Part shown: positions 17,730 to 27,600 of the stretch, piece by piece
Layout of the letters: the number at the start of each line of letters is the position of its first letter
Position numbering within the stretch: position 1 is the first letter of the stretch
NCBI RefSeq assembly: GCF_000938305.1
Contig: NZ_JYMT01000039.1
Coordinates: forward strand, 90,437-154,436
Length of the DNA: 64,000 nucleotides
Direction: 5' to 3'
Source: Bradyrhizobium sp. LTSP885
GTDB lineage: Bacteria; Pseudomonadota; Alphaproteobacteria; Rhizobiales; Xanthobacteraceae
Made by a program: the position numbers and the translations under genes
The notes under the pieces: model-generated
The model's database searches: none
What the model saw: the letters and a program-made list of their open reading frames with translations, nothing else
What the model was told of the DNA's origin: nothing

Positions 17730-18509
17730 TCAGTGCCCGAACTGCTCGCGCAGGATGCGCTCTTCGAGCGAGTGGCCGGGGTCGAACAGCATCCGCATCG
17801 CGATGGTCTTGTCGGACAGCACCTCGACGCGGCGGACGTCACGGACCTCGTCGTGGTCGGCGACCGCGGCCACCGGGCGCTTGTCGCCCTCGATCACCTC
17901 GATCACCACGAAGGCGGAGTTCGGCAGCAGCGCGCCGCGCCAGCGCCGCGGCCGGAACGCGCTGATCGGGGTCAGCGCCAGCAGCGCCGCATTGAGCGGC
18001 AGGATCGGCCCACCGGCGGAGAGATTGTAAGCGGTCGATCCGGCCGGCGTCGCCACCAGGATGCCGTCCGCCAGCAGCTCCGGCAATTGCTCACGCTCAT
18101 CGATCAGGATGCGCAGTTTTGCCACTTGATAGGTCTGCCGGAACAGCGCGACCTCGTTGATGGCGTGATGCAGGTGCACGGCGCCGTGGATGTCGGTGGC
18201 GCGCATCAGCAGCGGATTGATCAGCGACTCCCGGGCTGCTTGAAGCCGCGTGCGCAAATCGTGCGTCGAATATTCGTTCATCAGGAAGCCGACCGTGCCG
18301 CGATGCATGCCGTAGATCGGCTTGCTGCTGCGCATCTGGGCGTGCAGCGTCTGCAGCATCAATCCGTCGCCGCCGAGTGCGACCACGACGTCGGCGCTGT
18401 CGATCGGGTGGTTGCCATGCGCGGCGGTGAGCTGCTCGAGCGCGGCTTGCGCTTCCACGCTGGCGCTGGCGACGAAGGCGATCTTGTCATAGCGCTTGGG
18501 GCTAGCCAT
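17730..18509 (-). CDS. nadK: NAD kinase
   Basis: The enzyme phosphorylates NAD to NADP. The 259-residue protein has the family-defining VVVALGGDGLML loop (Asp48), a conserved HAINEVALFR segment, and the glycine-rich TPAGSTAYNLSAGGPI motif. The length is typical of the short alphaproteobacterial enzyme. It appears to be transcribed alone; the response regulator gene begins about 100 bases after its stop. Confidence 0.96.
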   Translation of the reverse strand: MASPKRYDKIAFVASASVEAQAALEQLTAAHGNHPIDSADVVVALGGDGLMLQTLHAQMRSSKPIYGMHRGTVGFLMNEYSTHDLRTRLQAARESLINPLLMRATDIHGAVHLHHAINEVALFRQTYQVAKLRILIDEREQLPELLADGILVATPAGSTAYNLSAGGPILPLNAALLALTPISAFRPRRWRGALLPNSAFVVIEVIEGDKRPVAAVADHDEVRDVRRVEVLSDKTIAMRMLFDPGHSLEERILREQFGH

Positions 18510-18669
18510 CGCTCACGAACTCGTTTGCCACTGATTACGCCGCGCTCGTCTATACATCCCCGGCGGCCTTGTCGAGATGGGGGTCGGATGGTCTCATGTC
18601 TTGCGGATGTCGCCAAGCTATCGCAGTTTGCAGGGGAATCCGTAAATCTGGGCGCAGGGAGTGAACGAC

Positions 18670-20262
18670 ATGGCTAACAGTTTTGCGACACGGCTCGCAG
18701 CCGCACTGCTGGTGGCCTGCCTTGTGACCGCGGCGCGCGCCGACGACGAGACCCCGCAGCCGCAGCCATCGCCGAGCGCACAGACCTCGAGCACGCAGCC
18801 CCCGAGCGGCCAGAAGGGCCGGGCAGGGCGCGGCGGCGAGGCCGGCCCCAATGCCAGCGCCTCTGCCAACACGTCCACCGCCGAACCGCATCGCCTGCCG
18901 CCGGATTCCACCACCAAACAGTCGCTGGCATTGCCGGGCCGCACGCTCGCCTTCACCGCCACGGCCGGCTCGATCCGCGTGTTCGACGACAAGGGCGAGC
19001 CGCTGGCCGACATCGCCTACACCTCCTACCAGCTCGACGGCGCCGACAAGGCGAACCGTCCCGTGACGTTCCTGTTCAACGGCGGACCCGGATCGGCGTC
19101 GGCCTGGCTGCAATTCGGCAATGTCGGGCCGTGGCGGCTTTCGTTCGACGGCGAAGCCGCGGTGTCGTCGGCCTCGCCCGAGCTGTCGCCGAATGCCGAC
19201 ACCTGGCTCGACTTCACCGATCTCGTCTTCATCGATCCGGTCGGCACCGGTTACAGCCGCTTCGTCACCACGGCCGAAGACGTCCGCAAGCGCTTCTTCA
19301 GCGTCGATGGTGACGTCAATTCGGTCGCGCTGGTGATCCGCCGCTGGCTGGAGAAATACGACCGGCTGCCATCGCCGAAATACGTCGCCGGCGAAAGCTA
19401 TGGCGGCATTCGCGGGCCCAAGGTCGTGCACAATCTGCAAATGCAGCAGGGCGTCGGCGTGCGCGGCCTGGTCCTGATCTCGCCGGTGCTCGACTTCCGC
19501 GACTATTCCGGCTCCAGCATCCTGCAATATGTCGCGAGTCTGCCGACCATGACGGCGGTGGCGCGACAGGCCAAGGGGCCGGTGACGCGCGAGAATCTCG
19601 CCGACGTCGAAGCCTACGCACGCAGCGATTTCCTGCTCGACCTCGTCAAGGGCCAGGCCGACGCTGAGGCCACCACGCGGCTCGCCGACAAGGTCGCAAG
19701 CTTCACCGGCATCGACCAGGCCGTGAGCCGCAGGCTCGTCGGGCGTTTCGACATCGGCGAATTCCGCAGGGAGTTCGATCGCAAGAACGGCAAGGTGACG
19801 GGACGTTACGACGCCTCTGTCGAAGGCTTCGATCCCTATCCCGATTCCAGCTACTTCCATTTCGGCGATCCCTCCGGCGATCCCCTGATGGCGCCCTTGA
19901 CCAGCGCCGCCGTCGATCTCACCACGCGCAAGCTGAACTGGCGCCCCGATGGCTCCTATCAATTGCTCAGTGAGAGCGTGAACAAGGCCTGGGATTTCGG
20001 CCGCGGCACCGCGCCGGCGGAGTCGGTGACGCAGCTGCGCCAGGCGCTGGCGCTCGATCCGAAACTGAAGCTCCTGATCGGGCACGGCCTGTTCGATCTC
20101 GCCACGCCGTATTTCGCCTCGAAGATCATCCTCGACCAGCTGCCGGCCTTCGTAGGCCGCGACCGCACCAAGCTCGTGGTCTATCCCGGCGGCCACATGT
20201 TCTACTCCCGCGACGGCTCGCGCCAGGCGTTCCGCAAGGAGGTCGAGGCGTTGATGAAGTGA
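18670..20262 (+). CDS. S10-family serine carboxypeptidase-like peptidase
   Basis: A protein of about 530 residues with a signal peptide (ending near ARADD) and a Pro/Ser/Gln-rich spacer before the enzyme domain. NGGPGSASAWLQFGNVGP supplies the oxyanion hole, GESYGG is the nucleophile elbow, and Asp in GHGLFDLATPY and His in YPGGHMFY complete the triad. S10 enzymes are serine carboxypeptidases acting at acid pH, here in the periplasm. AGGGAG precedes ATG 18670; a GTG three codons earlier overlaps that site and is less likely. Confidence 0.92.
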   Translation: MANSFATRLAAALLVACLVTAARADDETPQPQPSPSAQTSSTQPPSGQKGRAGRGGEAGPNASASANTSTAEPHRLPPDSTTKQSLALPGRTLAFTATAGSIRVFDDKGEPLADIAYTSYQLDGADKANRPVTFLFNGGPGSASAWLQFGNVGPWRLSFDGEAAVSSASPELSPNADTWLDFTDLVFIDPVGTGYSRFVTTAEDVRKRFFSVDGDVNSVALVIRRWLEKYDRLPSPKYVAGESYGGIRGPKVVHNLQMQQGVGVRGLVLISPVLDFRDYSGSSILQYVASLPTMTAVARQAKGPVTRENLADVEAYARSDFLLDLVKGQADAEATTRLADKVASFTGIDQAVSRRLVGRFDIGEFRREFDRKNGKVTGRYDASVEGFDPYPDSSYFHFGDPSGDPLMAPLTSAAVDLTTRKLNWRPDGSYQLLSESVNKAWDFGRGTAPAESVTQLRQALALDPKLKLLIGHGLFDLATPYFASKIILDQLPAFVGRDRTKLVVYPGGHMFYSRDGSRQAFRKEVEALMK

Positions 20263-20307
20263 GTGGCGCCCTGACGTGGATTGCGTTGCCCGCGGCAACG
20301 CTAACTC

Positions 20308-20429
20308 GTCGTCCCGGCGAAAGCCGGGACCCATAACCACAGGGTTCGGTTGTGAAAGGGATCGCGACCCCAGCATCGTAACGCAACTCGCATTTGTGGT
20401 TATGGGTCCCGGGTCAAGCCCGGGACGAC
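20308..20429. repeat. palindromic interspersed repeat
   Basis: Two long arms face each other: GTCGTCCCGG...CCGGGACCCATAACCAC on the left and the complement, beginning GTGGTTATGGGTCCCGG and ending CCCGGGACGAC, on the right. Each arm also folds on itself around CCGGCGAAAGCCGG or CCCGGGTCAAGCCCGGG. I recognise this as a repeat common between genes in Bradyrhizobium and Rhodopseudomonas. It lies between two convergent genes, where it may also act as a transcription barrier. Confidence 0.85.
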
Positions 20430-20479
20430 ACCGCATTTGTTGCACCGCTTGCGATCCATACATCCGCGTTCTCGCGACA

Positions 20480-21859
20480 TTAGCCCTCGTGCCGGAACTG
20501 GCCGAGCTCATGCAACAATGCGGCCCCCGTCCGCAAGCCGCTGTAGAAGCAGTCCAGCGTCATGTTCTCGTTCGGCGCATGGTTGGCTTCGTCCGGATTG
20601 GCATAGGGCGTGACGAAGGCAGGGATGCCCAGCAGCTTGGTGAAGACGTAGTTGGGCAGGCTGCCGAAGCCGGCTGGGACCAGTAGCGGCTCCTCGCCAT
20701 GGGCGGCGACGAAGGCGCGGCGTAGCGACGCGGTGTAGGGCGAGGCGATCGGCGTCTTCGAGGGCTGCATTCCCATCTCCTGAGCGACGAACTCGACCTC
20801 GGGGGCATGTTTCGCCACATGGGCCTGGACCTTGCGCAGGATGTCCTCGGCGTCCTGCGCCTCGACGAGGCGAATGTCGCATTTCACGAAGGCCTCGTTC
20901 GGCAGCACCGTCTTGCTGCCGCGGCCGCCATAGCCGCCGTGGAAACCGTTGATGGTGAGCGTCGGCTGGAAGCAGAGACGGTCGTAGAAGGGCCGGTCGG
21001 CAGGCGCGTCGAGGCGCTTCAGGGCAAGGCTGTTCTTGATGGCCTCGATATCGAGCGGCAGACGCTCGATCGCCGCCAATTCCTCTGATGCCGGCGGCTC
21101 GATGGCATCATGCAGCCCCTCGATGGTGATCTCCCCGGCCGCGTTCTTCATCGTGCCGAGCAGGTGAACCAGCGTCCAGATCGGGTTCGGCACGACGCCG
21201 CCGAAATTGCCGGAATGGACATCGCGGTTGGCATGGCGACAGCGCAGCTCGAAGGAGACGACGCCGCGCGAGCCGAACTTGATCGTCGGCGCGCCGCTGG
21301 CATGGCGCGGGCCGTCGGCGGTGACGGCGAGATCGGCCTTCAACAGATGCGCGTTGGCACGCACGAAACCGGCGATATGCGGGCTGCCGATCTCCTCCTC
21401 GCCCTCCAGCAGCAGGATGACGTTGCAGGGCAGTTCGCCGTGCACCCTGAGATGGGATTCGATCGCCAGGATCTGGGCGAAGTGCTGGCCCTTGTTGTCG
21501 CCGACGCCGCGCGCATAGAGCCTGCCGTCCCGGATCGTCGGCTCGAACGGCGGCGAGATCCATTTCTCGATCGGATCGGCCGGCTGCACGTCGTAATGTC
21601 CGTAGAGCAATACGGTCGGCTTGCCAGGCGCCTTCTCCCAGCGCGCCACCACCATCGGATAACCCTCGGTGGGGACAAGACCGGCGTCGAGACCGATCCC
21701 TGTGAGCATCTCGACAAGCAGGGCGCCGACCTCGGCGATGCCGATGTTCTCGGCGCTGATGCTCGGATGGCGCAGATAGGCGATCAGGCGCTGCAGGAAG
21801 CTGTCGCGGTTGGATTCGATATGCGCGAATACGGCAGCCAATGGGTCGGAAGAAGCCAT
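20480..21859 (-). CDS. M20-family metallopeptidase (dipeptidase-like)
   Basis: The 459-residue protein has the metal-site motifs of M20/ArgE/DapE enzymes: LYGHYDVQPAD with the first zinc histidine and catalytic Asp, ARGVGDNKGQ with the bridging Asp, and LLLEGEEEIGS with the catalytic Glu pair. A dimerisation domain sits between them. It is cytoplasmic with no signal peptide and probably releases amino acids from dipeptides; the exact substrate is not evident. The ATG is preceded by AGGTG. It converges on the S10 peptidase across the palindromic repeat. Confidence 0.93.
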   Translation of the reverse strand: MASSDPLAAVFAHIESNRDSFLQRLIAYLRHPSISAENIGIAEVGALLVEMLTGIGLDAGLVPTEGYPMVVARWEKAPGKPTVLLYGHYDVQPADPIEKWISPPFEPTIRDGRLYARGVGDNKGQHFAQILAIESHLRVHGELPCNVILLLEGEEEIGSPHIAGFVRANAHLLKADLAVTADGPRHASGAPTIKFGSRGVVSFELRCRHANRDVHSGNFGGVVPNPIWTLVHLLGTMKNAAGEITIEGLHDAIEPPASEELAAIERLPLDIEAIKNSLALKRLDAPADRPFYDRLCFQPTLTINGFHGGYGGRGSKTVLPNEAFVKCDIRLVEAQDAEDILRKVQAHVAKHAPEVEFVAQEMGMQPSKTPIASPYTASLRRAFVAAHGEEPLLVPAGFGSLPNYVFTKLLGIPAFVTPYANPDEANHAPNENMTLDCFYSGLRTGAALLHELGQFRHEG

Positions 21860-21980
21860 GATGAGCACCTGATATTGGAGCGGCCACCGGGAGACGGGGG
21901 CGCGACAAGCGTCCGATTGCATGAGCGCTCTACGTCTCTCCAAAGGGACAATCAACAGGCGAGACGTCAATCGCGATCGT

Positions 21981-22199
21981 TCAGGCCTGACCGGACTTGT
22001 CGCAGCAGGTTCCGTCCGCCTGGACCGGCGGGCACGCCACCGACCCGTAGGAACAGAACACGCAGCAATCGCCGGGCTTCGGCTTGAGACGGATGCCGCA
22101 GCCCTGGCAGTCGTAGAAGAACTGGCAGGCGTCGGTCGGCATGGTTTCGGTGGCGGCAAATCCGCAAGCCGGGCAAATGAGGGTCGAGACGAGTTGCAT
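21981..22199 (-). CDS. GDCCVxC-domain small cysteine-rich protein
   Basis: The 72-residue protein has ten cysteines. It opens with a zinc-ribbon-like pair (LICPACGFAA), continues with YDCQGCGIRL, and contains the diagnostic GDCCVFCSYG, ending near DGTCCDKSG. This matches the GDCCVxC (seleno)protein family, in which some members replace a cysteine with selenocysteine; here all positions are ordinary Cys codons. The function is unknown, but such genes often sit near metal or mercury handling genes, which agrees with the divergent Cus cluster next door. Confidence 0.85.
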   Translation of the reverse strand: MQLVSTLICPACGFAATETMPTDACQFFYDCQGCGIRLKPKPGDCCVFCSYGSVACPPVQADGTCCDKSGQA

Positions 22200-22321
22200 G
22201 CGTCGCTGATACGTTGGTTAACCGCTCATATCGTACGGTCATCGCACCCATCAAGTATCCGTGCCTCTGGCGAGATCGTGATCTCGGACGGATTTGCAGG
22301 TTGTACGCGAACATGCGACAA

Positions 22322-22702
22322 ATGGGTATGCATGTGAGGCGTCTCGCCAATCTCTGGATTCTGCTGCTCGTCGCGGCCGGGCTTTTGCTCGCGCCCGTGG
22401 CGCCGGCATTTGCCAGGATGATGCCGGATGCTGCGGCGACCACGATGCGGACCATGTCCGACGAGATGCACGCCATGTCTGACGACATGCCGTGCTGTCC
22501 GGACCAGACCAAGAGCAAGACCTGCGATGGCTGTCCGTTCGCCGCGCTTTGCATGCTGAGCGTGCCGCTGCCGGTCCCAACAGGGGCTGCTACGCTCGTC
22601 GAGCGTCATCCGTTGCGGAGCCAGTTCGCCGCGCATGACGACCGGCTGCTTGACGGCCTCGGCGCCAAGCCACCGGACCATCCACCTCGAACCAACGTCT
22701 GA
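22322..22702 (+). CDS. secreted Met/Cys-rich protein, possible metal binding
   Basis: About 126 residues with a signal peptide (LWILLLVAAGLLLAPVAP then AFA). The mature part has a Met-rich run (MSDEMHAMSDDMPCCPD) followed by TCDGCPFAALC, giving five cysteines and several methionines, a composition suited to Cu(I) or another soft metal. It is the first gene before a YtkA-CusB-CusA series. Start is uncertain among ATGs at 22313, 22322 and 22328, none with a strong ribosome site. No family is recognised. Confidence 0.6.
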   Translation: MGMHVRRLANLWILLLVAAGLLLAPVAPAFARMMPDAAATTMRTMSDEMHAMSDDMPCCPDQTKSKTCDGCPFAALCMLSVPLPVPTGAATLVERHPLRSQFAAHDDRLLDGLGAKPPDHPPRTNV

Positions 22703-22802
22703 CGGGCGCGCAAGCGCCTGATCGCTGACGCGTGCGCCCGTTGGCGCGCGTGTCGTCGCATGCCGCTGACGCGGCCAATCAGACGTATCGAGGATAACAA
22801 CC

Positions 22803-23216
22803 ATGACGACTTCCAACCTGGTGCGCGCCGCTGCCGCCGCGCTGATCGGTGCTGCCTTGAGTACTTCCCTGGCGGGTTCGCCCGCGCACGCCGAGATCAA
22901 GAACTACGAATTCCAGCTCACGCAGCCGACCGTCCAGGTCGGCGCCGATCGCATCGTCACGGTGCGGCTGGTCGACAGGACGACCGGAAAGTCCGTCCCT
23001 GATGCCGTCATCTTCGCAACGCGGCTCGACATGGCGCCTGACGCCATGCAGGAGATGGTCACCAAGGTGACGCCGATGCCGGGGACCGAGCCCGGCACCT
23101 ACCGGTTCAAGGCCACCTTCGGCATGGCTGGACGCTGGCAGCTCTCGCTCGGTGCGAAGGTGCAGGGCGAGATCGGTTCGGTCGAAAACAAACTCGTCGT
23201 GACGGCCGAGAAATGA
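22803..23216 (+). CDS. YtkA-like domain protein of the metal-efflux cluster
   Basis: The 137-residue protein has a signal peptide (cut near AHAEI) and an immunoglobulin-like YtkA domain: YEFQLTQPTVQVGADRIVTVRLVD then GTYRFKATFGMAGRWQLSL. Genes of this type commonly precede heavy-metal RND systems and may help present metal to the adaptor. Met residues in the MAPDAMQEMVTKVTPM stretch could bind metal. Its stop overlaps the CusB start (ATGA). Confidence 0.8.
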   Translation: MTTSNLVRAAAAALIGAALSTSLAGSPAHAEIKNYEFQLTQPTVQVGADRIVTVRLVDRTTGKSVPDAVIFATRLDMAPDAMQEMVTKVTPMPGTEPGTYRFKATFGMAGRWQLSLGAKVQGEIGSVENKLVVTAEK

Positions 23217-24649
23217 GCCGCCTCGCTTGGGCCGGCGCTGCCGCTGCGATCCTCGCAGCGGCAGGCGTCGCATGGATCGGTCACGGCCTACTGCCGCGAC
23301 CGGCGATCACAGCCATTGTCCCGGCCGCGCACGCCGCGGAGGCCGGCGCGCCGATCTATTTCCGCGATCCGGACGGCAAGCCGCTGTACTCGCTGACACC
23401 GAAGGAGACGCCTGACGGGCGCGACTATCTGGCCGTATCAGGCGATGCCGATGTCGGTTCTGGAGATCCCGCGCGATCTGCGGACATGAATCCCGCCAGC
23501 GCAAAGAGTGAGCGCAAGGTCAAATATTATCGCAATCCGATGGGGCTTCCCGACACCTCGCCGGTGCCGAAGAAGGATTCCATGGGGATGAATTACATCG
23601 CCGTCTATGACGGCGATGACAGCGATGATGGTTCGGTCAAACTCTCGCCCGGCAAGATCCAGCGCACCGGCGCCAAATCCGAGCCGGTCGTGCGGCAACC
23701 CGTGCGATCGATCATCCGGGCGCCTGGGACCATCCAGGAGGACGAGCGGCGCACCTCGGTCGTCGCACTGCGCTTCGAGGGCTTTGTGGAAAGCGTCGCC
23801 AACGTCACCACGGGCGATCACGTCCACAAGGGGCAGCCGCTCCTGAACGTGTACAGCCCCGCGCTGTCCAGTGCCGCCGCCGAATATCTATCGGCGATCA
23901 ATGCCGGCGCCACCGGAAAAGAGTTGAAGGGCGCGCGTCGCAGACTTGAGAATCTCGCAACGCCGGAACCGGCGATCAAGGAGCTCGAACGTAGCAGAGA
24001 GATTTCGCTCTCGATCCCATGGCTTGCGCCGCAGGATGGCGAAATTCTCGAGCGCAACGCGGTCAACGGGATGCGGGCGGGGCCGGGCGATGTGCTGTTC
24101 AGGATTTCCGACCATCGCCTGGTCTGGGTGCTTATCGACATCGCCGAACGCGACCTCGCGCAGGTCGCCGTTGGGACCAAGGTCACGATCAAGCCGCGCG
24201 CCCTGGGCGGCCAGACCTTCACCGGGGAGGTGGCGCTGATCTATCCGCATTTGATGGCGCAGACCCGCACCGCGCGTATTCGCGTCGAGGTGCCCAATCC
24301 CGACGAGCTGCTGCGGCCGGAAATGTATGTCGATGCGGAGATCGAGACCGGGACGCCGGGCGCGGTGCTCGCCGTGCCGGAAAGCGCGGTGCTCGACAGC
24401 GGCTCGCGACAGGCCGTTCTTATCGACAAAGGCGAGGGCCGCTTCGAGCCGCGTGAGGTCAAGCTTGGCCGTCGCGGCGGCGGATTCGTCGAGGTGACCG
24501 AAGGCGTCGCGGAAGGCGATGCCGTCGTGACCTCAGCCAATTTCCTGATCGATGCCGAGAGCAATCTGAAGGCGGCGTTGAAGGGATTCGCCGAGTCCGG
24601 CGGCGCGCAAGCGACAGAGATGCCGGGACATGCGGGAGCCAAGCCATGA
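23213..24649 (+). CDS. cusB: RND efflux periplasmic adaptor, CusB type
   Basis: The 478-residue membrane fusion protein links the inner-membrane pump to an outer-membrane channel. After a signal sequence it has two heavy-metal-binding-like segments: a weak one near residue 45 (YFRDPDGKPLYSLTPKE) and a clear one near residue 103 (YYRNPMGLPDTSPVPKKDSM). The hairpin, lipoyl and beta-barrel domains follow, with GDHVHKGQPLLNVYSP typical of the lipoyl half. No TolC-like channel gene is in the cluster, so an unlinked one must serve. Start and stop both overlap neighbours, so the run is one operon. Confidence 0.92.
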   Translation: MSRLAWAGAAAAILAAAGVAWIGHGLLPRPAITAIVPAAHAAEAGAPIYFRDPDGKPLYSLTPKETPDGRDYLAVSGDADVGSGDPARSADMNPASAKSERKVKYYRNPMGLPDTSPVPKKDSMGMNYIAVYDGDDSDDGSVKLSPGKIQRTGAKSEPVVRQPVRSIIRAPGTIQEDERRTSVVALRFEGFVESVANVTTGDHVHKGQPLLNVYSPALSSAAAEYLSAINAGATGKELKGARRRLENLATPEPAIKELERSREISLSIPWLAPQDGEILERNAVNGMRAGPGDVLFRISDHRLVWVLIDIAERDLAQVAVGTKVTIKPRALGGQTFTGEVALIYPHLMAQTRTARIRVEVPNPDELLRPEMYVDAEIETGTPGAVLAVPESAVLDSGSRQAVLIDKGEGRFEPREVKLGRRGGGFVEVTEGVAEGDAVVTSANFLIDAESNLKAALKGFAESGGAQATEMPGHAGAKP

Positions 24650-27600
24650 TCGCTCGCATCATCGCCTGGTCGGCGCGCAATTTGCTGCTGGTGCTGTTCG
24701 GCACCGGCTTTGCCGCGGCTGCCGGCCTCTACGCGCTGCTCCATCTTCCGCTCGATGCGATCCCCGATCTCTCCGACACCCAGGTGATCGTCTACACGGA
24801 ATATGCCGGCCAGGCCCCGCAGGTGATCGAGGATCAGGTCACCTATCCCCTGACCACGGCGATGCTGACGGTGCCGAAATCGAAGGTCGTGCGCGGCTTC
24901 TCGTTCTTCGGCGTGTCTTTCGTTTACGTCATCTTCGAGGACGGCACCGACATCTACTGGGCGCGCTCGCGCGTGCTTGAATTCCTCAACAGCGCGGCGT
25001 CGCGGCTGCCTGCCGGCGTGTCACCGACCATCGGCCCCGACGCGACCGGCGTCGGCTGGGTCTACCAGTACGCGGTGATGTCAAAGCAATTGAACCTTGC
25101 TGATACCCGGACGATCCAGGATTGGAACCTGAAGTTCGCGCTTGCCAAGGCCGAGGGCGTCGCCGAGGTCGCCAGCGTCGGCGGCTTCGTCAAGCAATAC
25201 AATGTCATCCTCGATCCGCAGCGGATGCGCGATCTCGGCATCACCATGCCGAAGATGCGCGACGCGATCCGCGCCGGCAATGCCGACGTCGGCGGCCGCA
25301 CCGTCGAACTCTCCGAGTTCGAGTATGTGATCCGCGGCAAGGGCTATCTGAAGAACATCAACGATCTCGGCAACATCGTGCTCAAGACCAATAATGGAAC
25401 GCCGGTGCTGCTCCGCGACGTCGCGCGCGTCGAAATCGGGCCGGACGAGCGGCGCGGCATCGCGGAATTGAACGGCGAGGGTGAGGTGGCCAGCGGCATC
25501 GTGCTGCAACGCTTCGGCATCAATGCCCTCGACGTGATCGACAACGTCAAGACGCGCTTCAAGGAAATCGCGAGCAGCCTGCCAAAGTCGGTCGAGATCG
25601 TTGCGGTCTACGATCGCTCGAACCTGATCCATGCGGCGATCGAAACGCTGAAGCGCACTTTGGCGGAGGAGAGCATCGTCGTAGCCCTGGTGTGCGTTGT
25701 GTTCCTGCTGCATGTCCGCAGCGCCCTGGTCGCGATCCTGATGCTGCCGGTCGGCGTGCTGATGGCGTTCGGCGCCATGAAGCTGCTCGGGATCGGCTCC
25801 AACATCATGAGCCTCGGCGGCATCGCGATCGCGATCGGCGCGATGATCGACGCGGCGATCGTGATGATCGAGAATGCGCACAAGCACCTGGAGCGCGCCG
25901 CGCCAGGCCGGCCGCGCGTTTCGATCCTGATCGAGGCCGCCGCCGAGGTCGGGCCTGCGCTGTTCTTCAGCCTGTTGATCATCACCGTGTCGTTCACGCC
26001 GATCTTCACGCTGGAGTCGCAGGAGGGGCGGCTGTTCAGCCCGCTCGCGTTTACAAAAACGTTTGCGATGGCGGCGGCGGCGCTGTTGTCGGTGACGCTG
26101 GTTCCGGCGCTGATGGTGATCTTCGTCCGCGGCAAGATCGTCCCCGAGCACAAGAACCCGATCAATCGTTTCCTGATCTGGGCCTACCGCCCCGTGATCA
26201 AGGGCGTGCTGCGCGCCAAGACGCTGGTGATCCTGCTGGCGCTCGGCGTGCTCGCGGTCTCGATCTGGCCGGCACGTCAGCTCGGCACCGAGTTCATGCC
26301 CAACCTGAACGAAGGCACGCTGCTCTACATGCCGACGACGCTGCCCGGCATTTCCGTGACCAAGGCGGCCGAATTGATGCAGACCCAGGACCGGATCATC
26401 AGGAGCTTCCCGGAGGTCGCCTCGGTGTTCGGCAAGGCCGGCCGCGCCGCGACGGCGACCGACCCGGCGCCGCCGGAGATGTTCGAGACCATCGTCAACC
26501 TCAAGCCCAAGGACGAGTGGCGGCGAGGCGTGACCATCGACAGCCTGATCGCCGAGATGGACAAGGCGCTGCAATTTCCCGGCGTGTCGAACGCCTGGAC
26601 GATGCCGATCAAGGCGCGCATCGACATGCTATCGACCGGCATCCGCACCCCCGTTGGCGTCAAGGTCATCGGCCCCGATCTCGCCGGCATCGACAAGCTC
26701 GCGCGACAGATCGAGCAGGTGCTGAAGGCGGTTCCCGGTACCTCGTCGGCCTATGCCGAACGCGGCCTCGGCGGCTACTACCTCGAGATCACGCCGAACC
26801 GCGAGGCGCTGTCGCGCTACGGCATCGCGGTGCAGGACGTGCAGGACACGATCGCGACCGCGCTCGGCGGCCAGACCGTGACCACGACCGTGGAAGGACG
26901 CCAGCGTTTCACGGTCAACATGCGCTATCCGCGCGATCTCCGCGACAATCCGAAGGCGATCGCGAGCGATATCCTGGTGCCGATGCCGGCCGGTGGCGCG
27001 GTCCCGCTCGGCGAGGTAGCCGATGTCACGCCGGCTCGCGGGCCGACCTCGATCAGGACCGAGAACGGGCAACTGGCTGGCTACATCTATGTCGACATCC
27101 GCGATCGCGATCTCGGCGGCTACGTCGCGGACGCGCAGCGCGCGGTACAGGCGAGCATCGCGTTTCCGCCGGGCACGTACGTGGTCTGGAGCGGGCAATA
27201 CGAATATCTCGAGCGCGCCACCGCGCGGCTCAGAATCGTCGTGCCGGTGACGCTGTCGATCATCTTCCTGCTGCTTTACCTCAACTTCCGCTCGATCGCC
27301 GAGACCATGATCGTGATGCTGTCGCTGCCGTTCGCACTGGTCGGCGGCCTCTGGCTGATTTGGGCGCTCGGCTTCAACATGTCGGTTGCGGTCGCGGTCG
27401 GCTTCATTGCGCTGGCCGGTGTCGCCGCCGAGACCGGCGTGGTGATGCTGATCTACCTCAACCAGGCGCTGGCCGAGATCAGGGCACGCCGAGTCGCCGC
27501 AGGCGAGACGTTGAGCCGGGCCGATCTTCAGGAGGCGATCATGGAAGGCGCCGTCGAGCGCGTCCGGCCGAAGATGATGACCGTGGTCGCCATCATGGCG

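Noticed and set aside
18550..20511. Minus-strand frame of 653 codons across the S10 peptidase
   Set aside because: Antisense to a clear gene, and its N-terminal part reads PGLDPGPITT and MGPGFRRDDE, the known translation of the palindromic repeat.
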